DNA from: Otatea glauca
Taxonomy: Eukaryota > Streptophyta > Magnoliopsida > Poales > Poaceae
DNA length: 64,000 nucleotides
Reading direction: 5' to 3'
NCBI GenBank assembly: GCA_036346275.1
Contig: CM070721.1
Span: 47,800,094 to 47,864,093, forward strand
Shown here: piece by piece, positions 1 through 10,275 of the stretch
Layout: each line of letters opens with the position of its first letter
Numbering within the stretch: the first letter of the stretch is position 1
The notes under the pieces: model-generated
Seen by the model: only the letters and a program-made list of their open reading frames with translations
The model's database searches: none
What the model was told of the DNA's origin: nothing
Program-made: the position numbers and the translations under genes

Positions 1-1509
1 TCCACACCCTCTGGTCAAAATTGCTTGCCTGCTTGTTCATGGAGGGTGTAGGTCTGCACGTGTTAAAATTGACTGCCGGTCACGTTTGTAAAAAAGAAAA
101 ACGGATTACCCCGGCCACCACACGGGTGAATGATCCATACTAGAAAGATAATTATCTGCCTCCTTTTAGGAGAAAATAAATAATAAGGGTATGTCGTATA
201 TATAACACACCTAAATATTTTGTGTATTTCAGTCAACCCCCCAAACACACACACCCGCCTTCAGCGATTTCTGTGGCTTGCAATGTGATCACGCCACCGT
301 CTCTAGCGCAGCCGAATGCTCCCATCTGCTATATTCCTCATCTTTTTTCTCTTCAGATGCACCTTTTTTGAGTTGTGACAATTGTTCGAAAAAAATTGAC
401 GGAAATATAAAAAAAATTATGGTTGCGTGATAAACCGATGGCCCCAATTAATAAATATCAAAAGGCTGCCTCATTTAGGGCAAGCATTATGGTACATAAT
501 AAGGTTGTGACAAATATCTAGGAGCCCTGTTCCGGATCGGTGTAGTCATAGAGAAACCTATCGCTGTCCCAAACAAACACTCCCCTTGTGCTACATGTTG
601 TGATTATAGCTAGCAGCGTAGGTATGGAAAGAGATCCCATGCATTTTAATTGGGATTATAACTCAAGCAGTTGTGTGCGGACCGTTGGTTCAGAAAGCTA
701 TTATCTACTTTCCTATTATATTGTTCAATACGTACGCGGAGAATTTTATAAATTTCGTCGACTCGAAGGATTACCAGTAGTGTTTCTTGACTCTTTTTTT
801 CGGAAGCAAGGCGAAAATTAATGCCTAAATTCTAAACGAAAGTAGAAGTTCAAGGCCTAATTAATTTAATTATCTCTTCGATTCTATGGACCCGAGAATG
901 CCAATATTAGCACGAATCGTATGGAAATGTAACTCGGTATTCAAACAACTTTTCAGAGTTCCTAGATCTCCTTAAACAGCCTGTTGGAAAACCCGTTGTC
1001 GGACCTGATTCATCGCCCTTTGTTTTTCAAAATAAAGGGTTTTGTTTTTAGACTTTTCTAATTGTTCCAAACTAATAGAAGTAGCATTAATCAAATTTAC
1101 TTTTTCTCGTTCTATCTCAGAGTATCCATATTCATTCGATACTCATGTGCTTCTACTTCGACTTTCTGTAATCGAACCCGAGCTTTTTCGAGCTGCTTCT
1201 ACTTCGACTTTCTACTTCGACACTATCTTGACATTTCAGATTAACATTGCGGTAATGACCACTGCAAGCAGTATTAATTCTTCTGAGAACTTATAACTAA
1301 AATATCATAAATTGTTTTGTATGTTGTCACTTGTAAGCAGTGCTAATTCTCTTAACTTACCTTCTCTTAACCTTGCATCACACAATTTGAACATAATTTG
1401 AGTTTGAGTCTCAACTCTAAAGATTTACACACGAATAAGCTTAAGGGTCTAATATATATACTACCTTTGTACCCATTAAATAAAAGCAGCCATCAATTGG
1501 TAGCCTTCC
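1..1509. other. Left flank, probably interior of the CACTA element
   Basis: AT-rich sequence with no recognisable protein; the longest open frames are under 90 codons and none resembles a known family. A 19-bp direct repeat occurs at 1149-1167 and 1195-1213. Because the Copia insertion at 1510-12769 is flanked by CTTCC on both sides, this stretch was originally continuous with the sequence from 12775 onward. The right end of that CACTA is at 16455 and I see no left end here, so this flank is inferred to lie inside it. Confidence 0.4.
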
Positions 1510-2934
1510 TGAAAGTGCATCTAGGCACTTATGTTATTTTGGTGATTAATGACAAACACTCATAATGACAATCTATGCAATTAAGTAAATGCTTAACTTA
1601 GTGCTTAACAAATAACAAACCTCTAATATGATTATATTGCTATGAGACTAACTTGTTATTGCCTAGTTGAGTATCAGTCTCATCTATTTAGAGGAAAATC
1701 AAATAGGAAGGTTAAGCAAAGATAAGGTATGCAATTTTGGTATCTATTCTATATTTGTTATTGCATTCCTTTCGTGCAAATGCATAGTGAACTCCAAGTA
1801 GCATGTTGATTATATATATGCACATTGGTTCATGTCATATTTATTTGTGCATATATATTCATTTGAGTTCATTATGGTATGCATGTATTAACTAGAGTTA
1901 AACTTCATATTGCTATAGATTGACTTGGTGCATGCATGTTTTATTTGTATATCTTCTCATGCAATTCTCTTAGTGAAGTTTATCTAGTGTTGGATCACAT
2001 ATTTACTCTTACTCCAAATATTATTTGCACATGTACAATTCGTGTATATTCTATCATGTGCTTTATTTAAGTAAAGTCTGTGATCCTTGCCATGATTTAA
2101 TTGATTCATCATATTGGCAATTATCTCTCTAGTGCATATAGATCAATTACATATTCATCATGATGTACTTAGTAGAGAACATTTCTTATGTCAAGTGTTT
2201 CCATTTATATTGTGCTTCTTTATATGAAACACTTGTTGTAATCAACTGCTCACAAATATCAACTTTATTCATATCTATTGAGCTTTTGGGACTAATGTCT
2301 TTCATGAGTAGTTTAGAAAGAATTAGGTCCCGTCTGTGTATGATGACCAAGGTATCTTGGAGGATGATCATTAAGCCGAGGTCAACAAGTCGGCGGTGTC
2401 ACCAAGAGCTGAGGACTAAATCAAGAGCAACTTGGCGTGGAGATCGTCAGAGAGGATGATCAAGTCAAGGTTGATAGGACGAGAGTCTCATGAGGTGAAT
2501 CGAGTCGAGTTGGACAAGGCGAAGATGTCATCAATTATATGGTGAAAGTCTTCATGCATCGACATCAAGAAAGAAGACGGCAAGTGACTAGTTCTAGACT
2601 TATATTATCTTTGATTTAATTTGAGTCTAAGGATTGCCGTACTATTAAGAGGGATGCGATGTCGAATGACTTTTAGATGTGTCAAGTGCTCAAGTGATCC
2701 ATCCTTGTGAATCTTAGAAAGAGAGTGGTGTTGGTAGTGCCGGAAAGTGAGGGTTGTAGGTCTCTCTTGATTTCTTTGTGAAATCTGTGTTTATCCTTTG
2801 AGTTTTGGATAGTGAGACCTTGTTAGTTGTGTAGCCCTCGTTCTTAGCTTTCGGAAGAGTCCAAAATCTCTGAAATCGGAGTCCGGAGTCAAAAGTTATG
2901 CTTGTTTTCGTCGAGCTGCTCAGTGCTGATTCGG

Positions 2935-3078
2935 ACTATCCGGAGTTAGTCCGAACTATCCGGATAATCCGGAGTATCCGGACATTTATCCGGACTCTCC
3001 GGGTTGAGTCTCTCTGTTAGCCTTTCTCAGTCAATCCGGAGTATCCGGATTGAAGTCCGGAGTCTCCGGATTGTGCGC
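2935..3078 (+). repeat. Helically spaced TCCGG motif cluster in the Copia LTR
   Basis: A run of TCCGGA / AGTATCCGG motifs with CCGG-type cores spaced close to 10 bp, for example near 2940, 2950, 2960, 2969, 2979, 2990 and 3000. A second cluster is at 3773-3905, and both recur in the right LTR (about 11697-11826 and 12513-12650). A shorter version is found in the internal region at 8428-8505. Confidence 0.75.
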
Positions 3079-3111
3079 AGCCTGCCCCCAACGGCTAGTT
3101 TTTGGGGAGTT

Positions 3112-3121
3112 CTATTTATAG
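3112..3121 (+). promoter_or_regulatory. Putative LTR TATA box
   Basis: CTATTTATAG lies in the 3' third of the LTR and is repeated in the other LTR at 11865-11874. It sits at a plausible U3/R position, directly upstream of a purine/pyrimidine-biased leader. Inferred from sequence only. Confidence 0.5.
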
Positions 3122-4027
3122 CCCTTCCTCCCTCTTTTTGAAGGGGCTTTTTGAGTGGATTTTTGAGGGGCTGTGTGGGGGGCTTTGAGGGAGCTTTTAC
3201 CCTTAGATCTAAGTGATCCCCTTGTGAGAAGGGTTGGGAAGAGTTTGGGGAGTGAGTTTTGAGTTGGTTGAGCACTTGATTTCATCTCCAAGTTTGTTCT
3301 TCGTGAGCATTTGTTACTCTTGGAGGTTGAGGACTCCTAGACGGCTAGGAGGTCGCCTACGAGCCACCGGAGCTTTGTGTGGTTGGCCGTGGGAAGTTTG
3401 TGAAGGTCGGTTCCGCCTCCGTAAGGGAAGGAATCTAAGGAGTGAAGACCGGCGAGTGCATTTGTGCAACACCGGGAGGAAGAGGGTTGAAAGAGACCCC
3501 GGCTCAAGTGTGACCGAGCCGCCTCAACGGAGACGTAGGATCCCCTCAAGGATCCGAACTTCGGGTGAAAAATCATCGTCTCCAAGTTTGCTTCTTATTC
3601 TTGTTTTGGTATTTGATTTTGAATCTTGAAATTGCCCGATCTACTCTTTTGTTGTGTTTGGCTCTAGATCTACAGTATCCCCATGTACCTGATGGTATTT
3701 AGATCTTTTGTATTCAAGTAGATTGTTGAAAAATTGCAAAGATTTAAAATCTCCATTCGAAGTCTCCAATCCGGAGTATCCGGACTCCATAACCAGACAG
3801 TCGGACTATCCGAGTATCCGGATTGAATACCCCGGACACTCCGGATTAGGACCCTCGGGATCGGACTATCCGGAGTATCCGGATTGAATAACCCGGACAC
3901 TCCGGATTGTTCAGGACACTCGGGAGATTTTATTTAGCTGCAATATTTTTATTCCGCTGCATTTAGCTATAAAGTTTTTAATTCGCCTATTCACCCCCCC
4001 TCTAGGCGACATCCCCTGTCCTTTCAA

Positions 4028-4040
4028 TTGGTATCAGAGC
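4028..4040 (+). other. Primer binding site of the Copia element
   Basis: TTGGTATCAGAGC one base after the LTR end. This is the usual Copia minus-strand primer site, complementary to the 3' end of initiator methionine tRNA. Confidence 0.9.
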
Positions 4041-4083
4041 AAGGTCTCTCCTTTATTAGATTTAACCGTCTAGAGAGTAAAGG

Positions 4084-5819
4084 ATGTCGACTAGAGGTTT
4101 AGTGCATTCACATGATCCACTTGTGCTAGATGGCACAAATTATGCTTCATGGAAATTAATTATGACTTCTCATTTTAAATCCATGAGCCCCCAAATATGG
4201 TGGATCGTAGATGTCGGCTTTTCCTCTCCATTGAATGAAGTTGCTCCAACTGAAGGAGAGAGGAAATGCCTACATCTCGACGCTCAAGCTACTAATGTTT
4301 TATTTTGTATTGTGAGTGATGAAATTTTTAATAGAATATGCAATCTCAAGAGCGCTCATGAAATGTGGATAAAGCTTCAAGAACTATTTGAATCATCCAC
4401 TTCTATTGAGGATTGCACTAAGGAAGAGATGTCGGGAGATGAAACATCAAGCTCCACCTCAAGCTCAAGTGATGAAGAACCGACATCTCCATCAACCTCA
4501 ACCTCCGCCTCAAGTGACGATGAAGATGCTCTTCCATCACAAATCCGTTGCTTCATGGCGAAAGGTAAGAATGAGGTAAGTGACGATGATGATGATGAGC
4601 TCACTTATGATGAACTTATGAATTTGCTAGAGGAGCTCAATAAATGTCTTGGAAAGGAGAAAAAGAAATATAAAATTTTGAAGCTTGAACATGAATCACT
4701 TCAAAATGATTATAATATGCTTCAAGAAAATCATGAATCCCTCCTTCTCAAAGAAATTCATAAGCCTAAGGTGGATATAGGAATCTCATGTGATTTAATT
4801 GATGAAATGTCTTGTTTAAATGTTAATCCTAATATTTCATCAAAATTTGACATATCCACCTCTTGTGATGATTTACCTTGTTGCTCAAATTCAAATGTTT
4901 CTACTTCCTCTATGCATGTTGAGACTAACCTTGCAGAGGAAAATAAGGAGCTCAAGGCCCAAGTCATTAGATTAGAAAATGACTTGAAGAAGTGCGTAAA
5001 GGGAAAAGTCGTTCTCGACGAGATCTTGAGCAAGCCAAGGGCGCCTCAAGATAAGCGAGGACTCGGCTACATCTCCAAGAGGGAAACTAGCAAGACAAGG
5101 CACAACGAAAGATATTCGAAGATCATCAAGTGCTTTGCTTGCAACAAGAAGGGACACCTCGCCTCCGTGTGCCCTAATAAAGTGGAGATCAAGCCACAAC
5201 CATCAACAATGAGGCAAACCGGCAAAGAGCAAGTCAAGAAAAAGAGACGCTCAAAGCCTACTTGCTACAATTGTCGGAAAAGGGACACATCGGTAAGGAT
5301 TGTCCCAAAGGTATAACCCCTAAGCCTACTCATCATTTTAATGATTATTTGCTTGGGAAGGACAAAAATGGCAATGTGTTTGCCAAGTTTGTCAATCCTC
5401 CTAAGTCTATGCAAAATAATGAAAATCATTTGCTTAGGAGATATGAATCTAGAAATGTGTTTGCTCAAAATACTAGATTTCCTAAGATCAAGAAAAATCA
5501 TGTTAATCATGTGCTTAGGAAAAATAACAATAGCGAACCATTTGCTAGATATGCTAGATCATCTAAGCCAATGCATAATTTCAATTATCATATGCTTAGA
5601 AGAGATCAAACTAGAAATGGTTTTGCAAACTATCATTGCCCTCCTAAGCCTTCTCATAAAAATGCCAATCATTTGCCTAGGAGAAATAATTATTGCAAAC
5701 CTATTTCTAATTATATTAGTCAATTCAATAATATCCAAATTAGGACCATTTGGGTTCCAAAATCTATTGTGACTAACATTGTTGGACCCAACAAGGATTT
5801 GGTACCAAAAACCGCCTAA
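4084..5819 (+). CDS. gag: Copia gag polyprotein, one frameshift
   Basis: Encodes the capsid/nucleocapsid protein of the retrotransposon; no other protein is encoded by the element. It starts 44 bp after the primer site with ATG. The N-terminus (LDGTNYASWKLIMTSHF, about residues 16-32) is the UBN2/DUF4219-type Copia gag fold. After about residue 105 the domain gives way early to an acidic, serine-rich stretch (120-180) and a predicted coiled coil (about 185-225), so the C-terminal half of UBN2 looks missing. A first CCHC zinc knuckle (CX2CX4HX4C, starting CFACNKKGH) is intact at about residue 348. In the second knuckle the frame breaks near 5280 in an A run; the downstream frame continues GHIGKDCPKG to the stop at 5819. 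The break is a one-base length difference in a homopolymer, so it could be a real mutation or a sequence error. The C-terminal part is built of 27-residue repeats. Confidence 0.88.
5379..5702 (+). repeat. Four 81-bp (27-residue) repeats in gag
   Basis: Units start at 5379, 5460, 5541 and 5622, each exactly 27 codons. Each begins with Phe-Ala and carries a central basic-proline segment and a LeuArg(Arg/Lys) segment. A partial fifth unit precedes them (about 5316-5378). The units are strongly diverged from each other yet keep identical length. Confidence 0.88.
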
Positions 5820-8800
5820 AAGATTTTTAGGCAATATGAGATGGATTGGACGTTTGGCTTCTTCAAAAGGAGAAGATGACTTAATCATCTGCAAAATGGA
5901 GCCAAGCATGAGGATGATCACTCCAATCATGAACCAATGCCATCTCGGGTAACAAGTATTTAAATTGATTCTTATAGCTTATAGCCTTGTGTAGGTTATA
6001 TTGCATTATTCATGAAAATCAATTTAGATTGCTTGATTATATGCTTGCTCATGCTTATTAATTGTTTTGATTGCAATCTTGAGCAAGTTTGGGTAAGTGG
6101 CATATTAAGGGGGAGTGTTAATTCATATACATGTATATTACATCCCTACATGTGCCCATATTTATATAAGTGCAAATATATATTTTCAAAATCAAGCCAT
6201 TTAGCCAAAAGTCAAAATTTTGTATACCATTAGTATTCTTGTGAAAAACTAATTGCAAAATGTATACAAATATATTTGAAACGTCTTTCAAAGGTTTTGG
6301 CTTCACAAAATCTATTTTGAAAAGAAAATGAGTTTCATGATCAAAATATAGATAGTAGTATCTTGTTTTGGATTTAAACTTATAATTTTCATAAAATTAA
6401 ATGTAAAATGAATTTGAAAGTAATTCCAAAACGAAAATCCTAGAGTTGGTCATTCTTAACAATTCTTGTGTTCAAAAGACTTTCAAAAGACCAACCTAGC
6501 GTAAGTTATTCGATTTTGAAACTCGCCGAAAAACTATATTTGACCCATAATAGTTATATTATTGCACTTAGTGAGTTTCTCCGTTTGGACCGGATCTTGT
6601 GTAGTATCTTGGTTCAAAATGGTATCTTAGACTCATACACAAAATTCAAATCTCTATATCTCATCTTATTCTTCATTTGAATCTTGTGTTGAAATATTTG
6701 ACTTTGTTTTACAAATAGCTATTTCAAAAGGACCTTTTTGATCAAAAGTCAAATCTTATGTTTAAAAGGCCCAAAATTGTGAAAAGCTTTGTAAAAGTAT
6801 TCTAATATGTATTTCAAATGTTTTACAAGCTTTCAAAATGAAAATTCTATATTGAAATCAAAATTAGCCAAAATTCTTGGTTTGAACTAAAATAGCTTAT
6901 TTAAGCATATTGTTAAAATCTTAGCATTCAAGTTGGATTTCATTACAAATCTTGGCTAGAAACCATCTTGATAATCAATTCTAAGCCATGGAAATTGAAA
7001 TTGCATGAAATCCAAATTGAATTGTATTTTGAGGCTTTTTATGAAAAACTATTTCCTATTTAACTTGCTTCAAAAAGGGTTAAAAGCAAAATATTTGTTT
7101 GAAATGCAAAATCTTATGAAAATAGTCTTCTAAAATGTTTTCAAATGCATTTCAAATGTTTTCAAGTATCTAACCCTTGGCTAGAAGCTAAAAGTCAAAC
7201 TTTGGCTTAAAAAGATCTTTGTGATCTTGCTTTTGCATTTAACTTCAAATTTTTCTAAAGCAATATCTATTTGGAGTTTGAAAAAGTGGTCAATACAAAA
7301 CTCATAAGGTTGGTCATTTTAAGCATTTCTTTAGTTCAAAGTTTTTCCAAACGACCAACCGTTCAAAAGTTATAGCCACTTGAATTTGGCCAAAATCATC
7401 CATTTGACCCAAAATGACCCGTTATTGCATTTTGTGGATTTCGCTATTTGAATTGGATTTCATTGTATATCTTGGATTGAAATAGTATTTCTAAATCATA
7501 CAAAGCTATGAAAGCTCAAATCTACATAAATTTCAATCCGGAATGCATTTTGAACATTTGGTGAAAATTCAATTTCTTTTCAAACCTACAAAGCGCATCT
7601 TGTCATATCTTTTGAACGAAAATTCCTTTTAATGAAATTCTTCTTGGGAAACCTTCTAAATAGTCCAATGTTTATTTCTGGAAAGTTTCAAACCATTTGG
7701 ACTCAATTTGAAAAAGTTTTGACTTTTCTTCTCTTTGAGTAAAAATCATGCCTACAAATCAAAAGTTTGTCATATCTTTTGATTGGAGACTCCTTTTTGG
7801 AAAATTCTTTTTGGAAAAGTTGCTTGGGAGTCTAAATAATGTTTATGCCTAATTTCAAATAATTTCAACTTAATTTGAAATAGTTATGCCTTTTTCTCTC
7901 TTTCGATCTTATTTGGCATACTCTTGCATTAAGTTGGATTTTACGATTTGAATGGATTTGATTATGCAAATAGGCTTATAAACATCTCTCTAAATCATAT
8001 TAAGCCATATAATTGCATATTACCATTCAAAACTCATTTGGTTCTATTTTGAGGATTTGGTGAAAATCTTAATCTTTTATGTGTTTCATATGCAAATTTC
8101 ACCACATTTCTCAAAGTAAAATTTATTTATTGAAAATCTTTGTTAGAAAACCTTCTCTCACATATGGAGTTCATATCTAAAAATTCTCAAATTTATTTGA
8201 ACTCATTTGCGAGATTGTTGACTTTATTTGACTTAGTGTCAAAACTAAACCTCCAATGCTTCTTTTGATCTAATTTTTTATTGGAGGGTGATATTTGAGA
8301 AAATCCTTTTGGAAAAAGTCTCTTGGATGTTCATGGATCATTTCGCAAAATCTTATGGCTATTGGACTTCATTTGATCAAGATTTGATCCAAATTCAAAA
8401 TGTTCGATTTTAGGGATGAAGTGAACAACCCGAGTATCCGGTAATATATCCGAGTATCCGGATTATCCGACACTCGGATCAAAAACACCGAGTATCCGGT
8501 TGTACAACTCGGCCCAAATTCTGAAATTGCTATCTATACTTTCTTGCAATATCTTGTTCATCCTATTTTTGGGGTTTCTCCTTTGCTCAAATCAATATTA
8601 GGTCTTCATAGCCCTCAAGAGGATTTCGAGTTGGATCTGTTCGCGTTGATGATTTTTGTATTTGGGCAATAGTTTAAAAGTTATAATCGACTTTGTGCTG
8701 CTATTTGCATCTCTTTGAGATTTTAAGAGTTTTAAATTGGCATCTTGGCAAGCCTTTCAAGATGAAAACTAAGTGAACTTATTCATTGCTCCAAGCTTCT

Positions 8801-10261
8801 ATGTGGAGCATATCTATTTAAGTTTTCATTCCAATGAAAGTGCATATTTTGGCTAAGTTATTCTGGAAATTGGATTTAATTGTAACTTAGCCTCAAAATG
8901 TTTTCTCTCTTGCATAACTTCGAGTTTATTATGGAAAGGAGAAAATTTCCCTTGTAAGCTCAAGAGTGAGTTTGAATGTGTTTTACTCATTGTCTCTCTT
9001 ACAAGTGGGTGTCAAGATTAAATTTGAATGAGTTTCAAATATTTTCATTATAAAGTGGTGTAATAAAATCTTCAATTGATATCTTCAAATTGTTTTAAAT
9101 TGCATGCAAAGAGTATTGTCTTGTATATCATATATATCATGCATGTTGTACTTAGACATTATCAAACTAACTTGGGTCAAATTAAAAGATATTTGTTCCC
9201 GGAAATCGTGTGCTTGTCTATTGATGTTCAAGGTATTGGAAAAGGGGTCATCTTCGACGGTGGGATGAAGGAAATGGAGAGGAGCTCCATAGTACGAGGG
9301 ATCTAAGACCGGGCGCGGTGATCATGACCAATTCGAACATGCGGTGGACAAGAATCGACAAAAGGGACGTGTTTCTTTTCTGACCATATTCAATAATGTC
9401 TGTGCACACCATTATGCTAAATTGTGTTATTCTAAATGGTGTTGTATTTTTCAATTGATATGATTAATTGGTATCTTTCAAGAGGTATCCTCTAATCCTA
9501 AATTGTTTTGAAGTGTCATCTAACGTGCATTCGGCATTATCAAGAACTAAAAGGTACATATGGGTGACACATTGCAAAGAGGTATGCCCTTGATAAGTTT
9601 ATGAAATTCTTGATCATGAAAGTGCATCTTACTTATACAACCTTGATTCATGATCTTGTATACATCTTGTGATCATATAAGCAATTCCTTCTTGTGTAAT
9701 CTTCTTTATATGATCTTGATTGTTAGAATTTGATTTGATCATAAGCATGTGCTTAAATTATATAAATTTGCTATATGATCTTGATGTTTAAAGAATAAAT
9801 CTTCTCCATGTGAAATCATATTCGTGTGTCATGTTTAAGCATCACTTATATCCTGTGAATCATGACTTCTTTAATTTGGTATAATTAGAAAAATCTATTA
9901 CCTAAATCTTGGAAATAATTGGTATCATATCTTGCCTAGATTTAGGGGGAGCTTAATATTATTGTCATATTACTAGCTCCTTATCTTTATTTTATTTTCT
10001 CCCTAATTTTTTTATTGAGTGTGCAATCAAGGGGGAGAACAGTTTTTATTGAATAAACAGTAAGAGTCTTTTAAGCACCTTTTTGGGATTAATGACAAAA
10101 GGGGGAGAATTTATGGAATTATCAATTGTCCCCTAATCGATTGACAAAAAGGGATGATTTGTAAGTATGATCTCTTATTGTATCTTTATGCTTGTTTTAA
10201 TGCTAAAATATCTTAATATTGTCATTTGGTGCAATTGATAATAGGATTGTCATAAATCACC
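5820..10261 (+). other. Non-coding interior of the Copia element, pol absent
   Basis: About 4.4 kb of AT-rich sequence where a Copia element would have protease, integrase, RT and RNase H. No catalytic motif of these is seen in six frames. The sequence is made of degenerate long repeats: 6440-6700 and 7300-7560 share a GTTGGTCATT...CAAAAG...CCAACC pattern, and blocks near 7595, 7756 and 8270 share a CATATCTTTTGA...CTCTTGG-like pattern. Purine tracts resembling the PPT occur at 6107-6114, 9944-9951, 10029-10038 and 10097-10108. Confidence 0.75.
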
Positions 10262-10275
10262 AAAAAGGGGGAGAT
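10262..10275 (+). other. Polypurine tract of the Copia element
   Basis: AAAAAGGGGGAGA ending directly before the right LTR, where plus-strand synthesis would be primed. Confidence 0.85.

Larger units (their letters stand above)
1510..4026 (+). repeat. 5' LTR of the gag-only Copia element
   Basis: 2517 bp, TGAAAGTGCATC at the start and CCTGTCCTTTCA at the end, immediately followed by the primer binding site. It matches 10276-12769 along its whole length. Open frames inside it (for example 3234-3629) are not conserved between the two LTR copies and are not called as genes. Confidence 0.95.

Noticed and set aside
3234..3629. 131-codon ORF in the left Copia LTR
   Set aside because: The other LTR copy breaks it into shorter frames through one-base indels, and it overlaps the presumed transcript leader; no family resemblance.
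4028..4040. tRNA-like sequence
   Set aside because: Only the tRNA-complementary primer site is present; no cloverleaf. The same applies to 41971-41984 and 21302-21321. No complete tRNA or rRNA gene was seen in the window.
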